Below are positions 8,556 to 16,560 of a stretch of 52,805 nt of DNA, piece after piece. The translations under genes and the position numbers were made by a program. The notes under the pieces were generated by a model. The model saw only the letters and a list, made by a program, of their open reading frames with translations, was not told where the DNA came from and did not search any database. Each line of letters begins with the position of its first letter. The first letter of the stretch is position 1. The stretch is from an uncultured Oribacterium sp. (GTDB lineage Bacteria; Bacillota; Clostridia; Lachnospirales; Lachnospiraceae). The stretch lies in assembly GCA_946413525.1 (NCBI GenBank), contig CAMKKZ010000028.1, forward strand, positions 1-52,805. Reading direction: 5' to 3'.

Positions 8556-8622
8556 ATGATCATAATATAACTCCTCTATTAAAGTGATTTTTATGCCATT
8601 TTAATTGCCGACAAACGGCTAT
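8556..8622 (-). repeat. family A unit, minus orientation
   Basis: Read on the minus strand it runs CCGTTTGTCGGCAATTAAA, GGCATAAAAATCACTTTAAT, AGAGGAG. It lies 30-100 nt upstream of the HAD gene start, in the same orientation as that gene. Between 8622 and 8770 only a weak palindrome (AATGGG ... CCCATT) is seen. Confidence 0.65.
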
Positions 8623-8770
8623 GGTAGTGCAGACTATACGGATCCTCTCAAAAAATGGGTTGCTCCGAAAAACAGCCCATTACCTTCCTCTTTCATTGGA
8701 AAGCGTCCACCGAGGAAAACCTTCAATATAGCTGACGATCAAGAGGTTCTATGATATATCATTCTTTCTT

Positions 8771-9706
8771 TTAGCCCAAAAGCAGTAGAAGGAACATCCA
8801 AAGAACCAAATGAAGAATAATGAACAAAGGGACTACGGTAACAAAGAGAGGCTTGCGAATTTTGTGTTTGAATACAAACATAGCACCAAGAGCACCAATG
8901 CCTCCGCCTAGAAAAGCATACAGCAACAATGTGTTTTCAGATATTCTGAATGCCCCTTGTTCAGCCTTCTTTTTATCAGTACGGTATATGAAAAACGATA
9001 TTATATTAATGATTAGATAATAAAAGATTATAACGTTTTGAAGGCTTCCAAAACTCTTTGTTATACGACTCAATAGATAATAAGGCAAATTTATCCATTG
9101 TATATTTCTAAAATGTAACATATTGTTAAATTGTAGAAAAAAATAAATAATTATAGCGATATACAAAAATGATTTCAAAAATTGTTTAATCCATAATGCA
9201 AATGCAAATGATTTTGGATGAAACAAGTCGAATAGTAATCGAACTACATTAAATAATTCGCGTAACGGATGTGTGACATCATTAAAAAGAGAAAATAAAG
9301 ACGAGAAAAAATTACTATGGTATTTATTATATCCAAGTACACTTCGTTCAAAGGCAACAGAAACAAATAAAAGAATAAAATAAATAATTGGCGAATAATA
9401 TATTAAAAAGTAGCCTGAGCCAATTCTCACATTTAAAAAGAATAATAAACCAAGCAAAATAAGATTGTACAAAAAGAATGATCTTGCCAGAGAAATCAAA
9501 AATGACAAAAATCGAACAGATGCCTTTTTATAAGGGTAATCGATATTATCTTTTGATATACTATTCTTGTGACCGCACTTTGTGCATTTCCATACATACT
9601 TGTGATCATTGAAATTTTCCTGTGAATTCAGGTGATCTCCACAAATATCACAATACCAATCAACGTTTGGAAATCTGGGTTCACTTTTTTCCTTCATACT
9701 GTCCAT
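8771..9706 (-). CDS. zinc-ribbon / DUF1294 membrane protein
   Basis: A 311-aa membrane protein. The N-terminus carries a zinc ribbon (WYCDICG and WKCTKCGH, residues about 18-45). Several hydrophobic segments follow, and the C-terminus matches DUF1294: FFIYRTDKKKAE, FRISENTLLLYAFLGG, GALGAMFVFKHKIRK. DUF1294 proteins are small membrane proteins of unknown function; here the domain sits on an unusually long, zinc-ribbon-headed multi-span protein. The gene is visibly AT-rich compared with its neighbours, suggesting recent transfer. The RBS GGAAGGAG directly precedes ATG 9706. Function is unknown. Confidence 0.75.
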   Translation of the reverse strand: MDSMKEKSEPRFPNVDWYCDICGDHLNSQENFNDHKYVWKCTKCGHKNSISKDNIDYPYKKASVRFLSFLISLARSFFLYNLILLGLLFFLNVRIGSGYFLIYYSPIIYFILLFVSVAFERSVLGYNKYHSNFFSSLFSLFNDVTHPLRELFNVVRLLFDLFHPKSFAFALWIKQFLKSFLYIAIIIYFFLQFNNMLHFRNIQWINLPYYLLSRITKSFGSLQNVIIFYYLIINIISFFIYRTDKKKAEQGAFRISENTLLLYAFLGGGIGALGAMFVFKHKIRKPLFVTVVPLFIILHLVLWMFLLLLLG

Positions 9707-9717
9707 TTTCTCCTTCC

Positions 9718-9770
9718 CTCAGTCGCCGGGCGGCTAGCCTCGACCCGCAAGCGGGTCAAGGCATTTCCCC
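9718..9770. repeat. family B palindromes (short cluster)
   Basis: GTCGCCGGGCGGCTAG and the palindrome GACCCGCAAGCGGGTC form a short version of the cluster seen at 49751-49800, which has the same order and nearly the same bases. The remaining gap to 10181 holds one promoter candidate and no further gene. Confidence 0.6.
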
Positions 9771-9990
9771 ACATTTGTGAACGAAAAGATTGATTTAAAG
9801 CACTTGGGGAAAATACGTGGAAGAATCCTTTCTGTAACACAGGTGTGGAGGCGTGAAGTAATGTACTCCTTCCTTTATACTCGAATATTTATTTGCTAAA
9901 GTAAAAACAAATTACGAAAATCATTTTACCACAAGAGGAGGTGTATTGACAAGGGGACAGGTACAAGGCAAATTATTGGATGAAAATTCA

Positions 9991-10019
9991 TTGTTTTTGG
10001 GTATTGTTTCTGCTACAAT
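9991..10019 (+). promoter_or_regulatory. sigma-A-type promoter candidate upstream of the carboxylesterase
   Basis: TTGTTT and TACAAT are separated by 17 nt. It lies about 160 nt before the esterase start, leaving a long leader in which no known riboswitch was recognised. Confidence 0.4.
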
Positions 10020-10181
10020 TTGCATGGTCATGTTTCAAACCTTGACGGCATTCAGAATGATATTAAACAGGAAAATGGACGGCAGATAAACTTCTCTGTA
10101 TAGATGAGCCGGATGTCCTGCTGAGGCTGAGGGATTGAACATGCCAAAAAAGAAGCATGAAGGAAAAGGAGAAACATAGTA

Positions 10182-11717
10182 ATGAGTGATTTTTACGGTC
10201 AAAACAAAAGGATCACAGATGACAATTACGACAAGTCGCTTGCGGTCAAGTGCGTTAACGGTACCTTTGTCGGCAGGAAGAAGGACGGCATCATTACGTA
10301 CAGGGGCATTCCCTTTGTAGGAAAGCAGCCTGTTGGAGAGCTGCGCTGGAAGGCACCGGTGGATGTTGTCCCGGATGATGGCGTATATGAGGCGTATTAC
10401 AATGGGAAAAGCCCCTGCCAGCATAAGGACTTCAGCGATTTTGAAGAGACCCTTGCCAATCAGGGGGAGGATTGCCTGTATCTGAACGTATGGAAGGCGG
10501 AGGACGCGGGCACGGAAAAGAAACCGGTCATGGCCTGGATTCACGGCGGCGCTTTTGAATTTGGCGCGGCGGCTTTTTCTCTGTTTGAGTGCGACAATTT
10601 CCTGAAAGAAAATCCTGATGTCATCGTTGTCACCATTGCGTACAGGCTCGGTGTCTTCGGCTATTTCCATCTGTCCCACCTGCCGGATGGCAAGGATTTT
10701 CCGGATTCGCAGAACCTGGGACCCATGGATCAGATCATGGGCTTGAAGTGGATCCATGAGAACATCGCGGCCTTCGGCGGTGATCCCGACAACGTGACGA
10801 TCTTCGGAGAATCCGCCGGCGCCGGAAGCGTGACAATGCTTCCGTTGGTCAAAGGCTCCCATGCTTATTTCAAGCGCGTCATTGCCCAGAGCGGATCCCC
10901 CACCCTTTCGAGATCCGCGGAAGAGGCTATCGAATGCACGAATGATATGATGGAAGTCCTGGGCTGCAAGACCGCCGCGGATCTTATGAAGCTCGATGCC
11001 AGGAAGATCGTGGACAATTCAGACGCAGTCAGGCTGCGCACGGCTCCGGAAAGGGACGGAAGATATTTGCCGTTGGATCCTTATGAGGCCTACGCAAAGG
11101 GCGCAGTAAAGGATATCGATTTCCTGGTTGGCTGCAACAAGAATGAATTTGACTGGTTCGCGGCTGTCATGGGCGAGGAAGGCATCAAAATGCTGGCCGC
11201 TGACCGAAAGGCGAAAAAGTTTATCCGGATGACGGATGAAGAGAGGGCGCTGGTCGAGAACTTTTGCAAGGACGTGAAGGGCGGGGGCTGTGAGCCAGAG
11301 TGCCGCCTGTTTGATCAGATCTGGTTCAATGCGCCGGTCATCAGAATGTCGGAAAACCAGACCATGGCCGGAGGCAAAGCGTACACCTATTTCTTCACGG
11401 CTGAAAACGGACATGGGGTAGAGCTGAGCATCGTCTTCAATCATCAGGAACCGGGCGATGAATCGGAACGGGTGTTTGACGAAAACTTCTCCAAGTCCCT
11501 GCGGAAAATGTGGGTTCAGTTCGCGAAGACCGGCGATCCGTCCCTCAGCGCGGACATTTCCCCGGACGGCAAGGCAAAGAACTGGCCGCTTTACGATCTG
11601 AAGGACAAGCAGCTGATGGTTTTCGATGAATTCGATATCCATCCGGAAAAAGAATCCGCGAAAAAGCTCGTTGACTGGGACAGGACTTATTTCATGACCA
11701 AATATTATCTGTTCTGA
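10182..11717 (+). CDS. type B carboxylesterase (para-nitrobenzyl esterase family)
   Basis: A 511-aa alpha/beta hydrolase of the carboxylesterase type B family. It has the oxyanion loop HGGAFEFG, the conserved EDCLYLNVW strand, nucleophile elbow GESAGAGS (S211), the early signature YRGIPFVGKQPVGELRW, and a His-bearing segment near FNHQEPGDESERVF that fits the triad His region. It would hydrolyse carboxylic esters; no signal peptide is seen, so it is probably cytoplasmic. Length is normal for the family. The RBS GGAG is about 10 nt from ATG 10182. Its last five codons and stop (KYYLF) are part of a 69-bp unit repeated downstream. Another alpha/beta hydrolase follows in the same orientation. Confidence 0.9.
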   Translation: MSDFYGQNKRITDDNYDKSLAVKCVNGTFVGRKKDGIITYRGIPFVGKQPVGELRWKAPVDVVPDDGVYEAYYNGKSPCQHKDFSDFEETLANQGEDCLYLNVWKAEDAGTEKKPVMAWIHGGAFEFGAAAFSLFECDNFLKENPDVIVVTIAYRLGVFGYFHLSHLPDGKDFPDSQNLGPMDQIMGLKWIHENIAAFGGDPDNVTIFGESAGAGSVTMLPLVKGSHAYFKRVIAQSGSPTLSRSAEEAIECTNDMMEVLGCKTAADLMKLDARKIVDNSDAVRLRTAPERDGRYLPLDPYEAYAKGAVKDIDFLVGCNKNEFDWFAAVMGEEGIKMLAADRKAKKFIRMTDEERALVENFCKDVKGGGCEPECRLFDQIWFNAPVIRMSENQTMAGGKAYTYFFTAENGHGVELSIVFNHQEPGDESERVFDENFSKSLRKMWVQFAKTGDPSLSADISPDGKAKNWPLYDLKDKQLMVFDEFDIHPEKESAKKLVDWDRTYFMTKYYLF

Positions 11718-11880
11718 CAATCGGGCAGCGCAATGGCAGGAAGAGGGTTTAGATTCTGTTTTATGAGTAAATATTATCTGTTCTGACAGTCGGACAGCGC
11801 AATGGCAGGAAGAGGGTTTAGATTCTGTTTCATGAGTAAATATTATTTGTTCTGACAGTCGGACAGAGCGATGGCGGCAA
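11700..11880 (+). repeat. 69-bp tandem repeat spanning the carboxylesterase stop codon
   Basis: Units start at 11700, 11769 and 11838; the third is incomplete. Each begins AAATATTATCTGTTCTGA, so each repeats the codons for KYYLF and the stop. The first unit is the functional gene end. Confidence 0.92.
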
Positions 11881-11940
11881 GAGAATTGATTCCAAAAAAA
11901 TTTCAAAGAAGAACTATTCTGATTCTGGGGAGGTAATGGG

Positions 11941-12909
11941 ATGAAACAGAATAATTTAGAGGCACCGGATTATTCACAGAAGGCCAGTTGGTATAAAATT
12001 CCGGATATCATCAAGGATGTTGACACGTTCTACGTTTACGCGACGGAGTACATCATGGGGAGCCTTGAGGATGGCGCCCCTGATTACGCAAGCCTCGACA
12101 ACGCCGAGATGCTGGCCGGCGTGCCGGTCGAATACAGGGCACACGCAACGACGTTTGAGGATTCCACCAATGTGTTTGTTCCGTATTATCGTCAGTCCGG
12201 TTTGCGGTATGCGGGGGATGTCTTCAAAAAGACCGGGAGCATCGATGCGGCAATTTCCGGCATGTGCTATGATGATATAACGGCTGCGCTCGATTACTAC
12301 TTTGAAAACTACAACGGGGGGCGTCCGTTCATCATCGCCGGCCACAGCCAGGGCTCGGCCATAGTCCGGCTCGTGTTGAAGAAATATTTCAAGGAGCACC
12401 CCGATCGTTACGAACGCATGGTAGCTGCATACGTCATAGGCTATTCCATCACGAAGGAAGACCTTGAGACTTATCCACACATGAAGTTCGCCACCGGCGA
12501 GACTGACACAGGCGTCATTGTCAGTTGGAACACCGAGGGCATAAAGAATGTGCAGGAGAATGCCCCGAATGTCGCGATGCTGCCGAACGGGATCTGCATC
12601 AACCCGCTGAACTGGAAGCTTGATGAAACGTATGCGCCGGCCAGTATGAACCTGGGCTCTCTCGTGAACAATGAGGAAACCGGGGAGTCTGAGATTGGGG
12701 ATGTCGGCGCGGACGCGCAGATCAATCTTGCCCGCGGCGTGGTCGTGACAAACGCCAAGGTTCCTCCGATGCCCGAGGAGGTCGCGAAGGCCGCCGCCCA
12801 GTTCTTCGGATCGGACGCCCGTCACGACAACGACTACACGTATTTCTACAACAATATTAAGGACAACGTGGCAAAGAGGATTGCCGCCTATAAGAACAGC
12901 GAGAAATAA
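11941..12909 (+). CDS. DUF3089 alpha/beta-hydrolase-like protein
   Basis: A 322-aa protein matching the DUF3089 family. It has an N-terminal DVDTFYVYATEY region, then the nucleophile elbow IIAGHSQGS (S136), preceded by a YYFENYNGGRPF segment and followed by the AYVIGYSI strand. DUF3089 proteins are lipase/esterase-like hydrolases with poorly known substrates. It lacks a signal peptide. The RBS GGGGAGG is well spaced before ATG 11941. It follows the carboxylesterase in the same direction, 220 nt downstream across the repeat, and ends at a terminator. The two may act on related esters, but that is inference from position. Confidence 0.8.
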   Translation: MKQNNLEAPDYSQKASWYKIPDIIKDVDTFYVYATEYIMGSLEDGAPDYASLDNAEMLAGVPVEYRAHATTFEDSTNVFVPYYRQSGLRYAGDVFKKTGSIDAAISGMCYDDITAALDYYFENYNGGRPFIIAGHSQGSAIVRLVLKKYFKEHPDRYERMVAAYVIGYSITKEDLETYPHMKFATGETDTGVIVSWNTEGIKNVQENAPNVAMLPNGICINPLNWKLDETYAPASMNLGSLVNNEETGESEIGDVGADAQINLARGVVVTNAKVPPMPEEVAKAAAQFFGSDARHDNDYTYFYNNIKDNVAKRIAAYKNSEK

Positions 12910-12933
12910 GAGTAAGGTTTAAAAACTCAGGGT

Positions 12934-12969
12934 CAGGCAGGATGGTTTATATCATGCCTGGCTTTTTTT
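12934..12969 (+). terminator. intrinsic terminator
   Basis: CAGGCAGGAT pairs with ATCATGCCTG (one mismatch), followed by a run of seven T after GC. It ends the DUF3089 transcript and sits only 16 nt before the next start codon. Confidence 0.8.
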
Positions 12970-12985
12970 AATAGAGGAGGTCAGG

Positions 12986-13636
12986 ATGCATGGTACAGTT
13001 GAATTACAGACGGAAAATCTGATTCTCAGACGATACCGTCCGGGGGATGCGGAAGATCTGTATCGGCGCTTTGGGACAGATCCGGAGATGGTCAAATACT
13101 CTGGATGGAATCCTTACGCGACTCCGGAAATGGCCCGGGAATCTGTGCGCGGCTTTATCGAAAGCTATGCGGATGAGCATTCTTATTCATGGGTGATGGA
13201 TGTGGATAATGTCGTTGTAGGGACGATTGGGGCCTACGACTATGTGCATGACATCGGGACAATTGGAGCCTATGACTATGAGCAAGATGTCGGGACGATT
13301 GGGGCCTATGACTATGAGCAAGATGTCGGGACGATTGGGGTCTATGACTATCAGAATGATCAAATCGAGGTGGGATTCAGCGTTGATAAAAGATGGCAGG
13401 GTCGCGGTTTCGCGACGGAAGCGCTGAAGAAAGTGCTTGCATATCTGACGGAAAATGAAGGCATCTCCCGAGTGATGGCCTGGTGCGCCGCGGAGAATAT
13501 CGGATCACAGAGGGTGTTGGAAAAGACAGGGATGAGGCTTGTCCGCACCGAGAAGGATGGCCTGAGAGTCGGAGGAATAGTATACGATAAGCTGATCTAT
13601 GAATATAAGCCGGGAATGTATAAGCCGGGGAAATAA
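12986..13636 (+). CDS. GNAT N-acetyltransferase (RimJ/RimL-like) with a fourfold internal repeat
   Basis: The N-terminus TENLILRRYRPGDAEDLYRRF and the acetyl-CoA loop RWQGRGFATEALKKVL are typical of the RimJ/RimL branch of GNAT acetyltransferases. The target is unknown. The central beta-strand segment GTIGAYDY, which occurs once in normal members before the EVGFSVDK strand, occurs here four times in 12-residue units (residues about 79-126). Three extra strand-like segments are therefore inserted in the core of the fold; removing them would give a normal length of about 180 aa. Activity is uncertain. RBS AGGAGG precedes ATG 12986; its context TAATAGAGGAGG resembles the family A tail. Confidence 0.85.
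   Translation: MHGTVELQTENLILRRYRPGDAEDLYRRFGTDPEMVKYSGWNPYATPEMARESVRGFIESYADEHSYSWVMDVDNVVVGTIGAYDYVHDIGTIGAYDYEQDVGTIGAYDYEQDVGTIGVYDYQNDQIEVGFSVDKRWQGRGFATEALKKVLAYLTENEGISRVMAWCAAENIGSQRVLEKTGMRLVRTEKDGLRVGGIVYDKLIYEYKPGMYKPGK
13220..13363 (+). repeat. 36-bp in-frame tandem repeat in the GNAT gene
   Basis: Units start at 13220, 13256, 13292 and 13328. The middle two are almost identical, and the first and last differ mainly near the unit ends (YVHDI, YQND). High identity indicates recent expansion. Confidence 0.95.
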
Positions 13637-13679
13637 AGAAATTACCTGATAATTTTATTTTCCGGGATAATGTGTAAGA

Positions 13680-13912
13680 TGAATGTTTCTAAGTCAACAT
13701 TCATAACCTATAGGTCATGAAAAGCCTTGATGGCTTTTTATGACCTATAGGTTTTAACGCGTTTTAAGAAGAAACACGTCAAAGTCTTCCCTTCGGTCGG
13801 ATACATTCCTCATTGCCGGCCGGCTCGCCTCTACCTGAAAGCACGTAAAAGCATTTATCTTGCGAGATTCGTCAGGTATAAACATGAATGTCCCTGAAGG
13901 AAAATTCATGTC
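13680..13912. repeat. family B palindrome cluster
   Basis: Successive stem-loops: GAATGTT with AACATTC, GGTCATGAAAAGCC with GGCTTTTTATGACC, a GTTTTAACGCG / CACGTCAAAG pair, a CTTCGG mini-hairpin, and ACATGAATGTCC with GGAAAATTCATGT. The order matches the clusters at 37857 and 49690, though this copy is more decayed. Confidence 0.75.
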
Positions 13913-13913
13913 C

Positions 13914-14027
13914 TATAATCAGCCGGACCGTTTCAAGGCTTTCAGTACGCTTATAATCAGCCGGACCGTTTCAAGGCTTCCAGTACGCTTATGATCAGTT
14001 AGACCGTCTTAATGCTTCCAGCTCGTT
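13914..14027 (-). repeat. 38-bp tandem repeat spanning the stop codon of the Rpn-type gene
   Basis: Units start at 13914, 13952 and 13990. Read on the minus strand, each encodes an LEAL(K/R)RS-like end followed by a stop, copying the last ~10 codons of the neighbouring gene. Confidence 0.9.
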
Positions 14028-14801
14028 TCTCAGCCGGGCTGCTTCCTTCTCAGCTGCGTCTGCGCGGGCGGATTCACGCAAGGTATTTTCACGTTCTTCC
14101 TGCCGACCCTTTTCTATTCCATTTTTGAGCCCTTCCCTACGTCCTTCTTCCCGCATTCGTTCGTCTCTTTCCAGAAGCGTCATATATTCTTTCCTCCATT
14201 CGATATGAGACCGGGCTTTCCGCACTTGCTCATCCAGGCGCAATGTCAGCCCTGATCCCGGCGTGTCCCCGGCAACATAAGAAAGAAAGTCTTTCAAATC
14301 CTCAGAAATATCGTCTTTGTCACCCTTAGCGGACAGGATAATCTTTACGGCATCATCCCCAAGCTCCAGTCCGGGGTCCTCCTGGCACATGGATCGGAAG
14401 CTGTATTTGTGCATCCCCTTTTGAGGGAAAAGATTTTCCAAACAGATGAAAATGATATAGCTCCTTTTCAGATCCTGGAATTTTGCGCCCCGCTCCATCT
14501 GGTCAAGGTCAATCATCGCCTGATAATACCTGGTTCTGTACGGGAGATCTGCAATACTCCCTGTCTGCATCTCGATATTATACACGGCATTTCCTTCGTC
14601 CTCCATATAAATATCAAATCTCACTCCACGTCCGTCAGCCGTTATCTCAACGGGCATCTGCCTGTTGATTTTCAGGATTTCCCCCACCTTCCTGCCGGTA
14701 ATCAGCTCCGTCAGTTCCCGGCATAAATCGGGGTTCTGGGTCATGACCTTGCAGAACATAAAGTCGTCCGCCAGTGTCAGTTCTTCATAAGATTTTGCCA
14801 T
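13995..14801 (-). CDS. Rpn family PD-(D/E)XK nuclease / putative transposase
   Basis: A 268-aa protein of the Rpn family (recombination-promoting nuclease). The N-terminal LTLADDFMFCKVM motif and the PD-(D/E)XK core RFDIYMED (D63) and VYNIEMQTG (E77, Q79) are clear, as is the RTRYYQAMID helix. The C-terminal ~80 residues are charged and coiled-coil-like (RREGLKNGIEKGRQEE), as usual. Family members cut DNA and promote RecA-independent recombination in E. coli. Start: ATG 14801 begins the conserved MAKSYEELTLADD segment with AGGAGGG upstream; the longer frame to 14987 has no family support. The 3' end is triplicated. A second Rpn-type gene lies at 44782. Confidence 0.85.
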   Translation of the reverse strand: MAKSYEELTLADDFMFCKVMTQNPDLCRELTELITGRKVGEILKINRQMPVEITADGRGVRFDIYMEDEGNAVYNIEMQTGSIADLPYRTRYYQAMIDLDQMERGAKFQDLKRSYIIFICLENLFPQKGMHKYSFRSMCQEDPGLELGDDAVKIILSAKGDKDDISEDLKDFLSYVAGDTPGSGLTLRLDEQVRKARSHIEWRKEYMTLLERDERMREEGRREGLKNGIEKGRQEERENTLRESARADAAEKEAARLRNELEALRRSN

Positions 14802-15091
14802 AGCTGTTTCAGCCCTCCTTTCACGCATGTTCATCTCACCGCGAAACATTGAACTGCAGTGAAGAGAAACGATGCGTATGCATCGCAGAGGCACTGAAAC
14901 CATGCAGCTTCCGCACCCCTGCCATAGCAATGTGTAATGTGTAAATGTAAAGTGTTGATAGCAAGGGAAAAGCGGAGAATACCGCATATGACGGCAGGAA
15001 AACTGCCGGAGAATATCGACTTGCTGAAATATAGAATAGCACCACCCGCAGGATTAAGCAAGCGGAAATTGCAATGTAAGCTTGCACCTTA

Positions 15092-15714
15092 GACAATTGT
15101 AAATTGAAAAAGTAAATTCCACCCCCAAAATCAAAAACGCTGAATTTACTCGTTCCGAAAGAAGCATGGAATTTACTTCTTCCAAGTGGTATAGTTCAAA
15201 CAGGCCAGTTCTGAATCCCTCTGGCAAAAGGAGATACAAAATGGCAATTAATTAGCAATGTTTCGAGAGAAGAGATCATCCTGCGTCAGTGACTCCTGTC
15301 TGGGGAAAGGTGGATCATCATAAGTGGAACGGGAGATTGGAAACCCTTCCTTTTTCATCCATCCCCGTAAATTTAGGGTCATGAGCCAGCAGTTTTCCAA
15401 TATGCGAACCAGGGTGATTCGGATTCCACCTTGCCCCTCAACCATTTCTGATAATACATTGTCGGAGCAGATTCTTTTTGGCCCTCCATGATGTTCCTGT
15501 GAGGGTGGAATTTAGTCAGTACCAAATTTTGAATTCAAGTCCCACCTTTATTTGAGTTACCCTAAATTTTCATTTTTATGTTTTTTCACCTTGCTTTTTT
15601 AGACATTTTAGCCATTTATGTCTAGAAAAAACCTAAAATGTCATTTTGTTAACCATACATTTGGGCTACTGTGGAATTTACTCATACAATGTGGAATTTA
15701 CAATTACAATTGAC
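15092..15714. mobile_element. possible internally deleted IS21-like element
   Basis: The left edge reads GACAATTGTAAATT followed by GTAAATTCCAC. The right edge, reverse-complemented, reads GTCAATTGTAATT followed by two GTAAATTCCAC motifs. Such inverted ends with repeated TGGAATTTAC motifs are like those of IS21-family elements. The 620-bp interior has no transposase; a minus-strand frame (15248-15445) is open but not recognisable. More GGAATTTA motifs occur inside. This may be a non-autonomous remnant. No target-site duplication could be confirmed. Confidence 0.35.
15595..15631. terminator. T-run/A-run hairpin, bidirectional terminator-like
   Basis: TTTTTTAGACAT and ATGTCTAGAAAAAA form an inverted repeat with an 11-nt loop. 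The stem is short and no gene is adjacent, so a role is uncertain. Confidence 0.35.
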
Positions 15715-16299
15715 CGACAGATTTAAATCTGCATTAAAAATACATGATTGTAATAAATTACGTAACAGGACTATGCTGAGCGGTATATGAAATTCCGTGG
15801 CTTTCGGAAGTGGGGTGTTTGCGGGCGGCTGATTTGTCTGTTCTGCCGAACAGGAATAAGTTCTCTTGAGAGGAGACACATCACATCAATATCATCCTCT
15901 TGTGTAGACGGGCGGAGGAAAACCCGGCATATATGTGCGGCAACGCTGAAGTGTCAAAAGTGTCCTAACTTTGAGGACAGTTCGAGATACAGAGTTATTC
16001 CCGGGAAATGATCGGCAAGTGTATATTGAAACTGTGGGGCTTGCGATGCAGTGGGTTGTGCATTATAGTATGGAACAGGATATATACGAAGTCAGAAATA
16101 CGAAGCCGGTAATACGAAGTCAGTAATGAGTAAGCAGAAAATGGAGTCGAAAACATTTTCAATTTGTGAGCACAAAAGGACCGTCCCCGTGTGCACCTGG
16201 ATCCAGAATCTCGGCTGCTGTTTCGGAAAACAGCTCCAGGTTTCCTGCGGATCCGACTTTGGAAGCAGTATAAAAAATTGGGCATGTTTCAAACCTGGC

Positions 16300-16341
16300 G
16301 GACAAAAATTTGTAAAGTGTGTCTTTTACAAATTTTTGTCC
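16300..16341. repeat. 17-bp near-perfect hairpin flanked by a direct repeat
   Basis: GGACAAAAATTTGTAAA pairs with TTTACAAATTTTTGTCC across a 7-8-nt loop. On both sides lies a direct repeat AATTGGGCAT plus TTGAAAC or TTTCAAAC (about 16277 and 16348). It could be a mobile-element end or a regulatory palindrome upstream of the defence pair. Confidence 0.7.
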
Positions 16342-16501
16342 ATTAAAATTGGGCATTTTTGAAACAAGCCGAAATCCCTGCAGCCCCGGTTCCTATCGAA
16401 CGGCGGGTGAGTCTCGCGTGCAAATTCACGAAATGGAAGACAGGGAGTCAAGGCTCACACATGTTTAATACAGAATAACCGTAATAAAAATACGGAAAGG
16501 C

Positions 16502-16530
16502 TTGATTATTTCTTCGGAACTGGGTATACT
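16502..16530 (+). promoter_or_regulatory. sigma-A-type promoter of the ATPase/TOPRIM operon
   Basis: TTGATT and TATACT are 17 nt apart. Transcription would start about 25 nt before ATG 16561. Confidence 0.65.
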
Positions 16531-16560
16531 AAAGAAAAAAAGACATGGGGATTGATTATC

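Larger units (their letters stand above)
14802..16501. other. 1.7-kb intergenic region without a supported gene
   Basis: AT-rich DNA with a possible IS21-like remnant (15092-15714), a T-run hairpin (15595-15631) and a long hairpin (16300-16341). Short open frames on both strands have no RBS and no recognisable motif. The stretch 16090-16130 has a minor repetition of CGAAGTCAG/GTAAT. Confidence 0.6.

Noticed and set aside
11019..12825. Minus-strand frames of ~280-295 codons opposite the carboxylesterase and DUF3089 genes.
   Set aside because: Composition-driven antisense frames without start signals or recognisable protein sequence.
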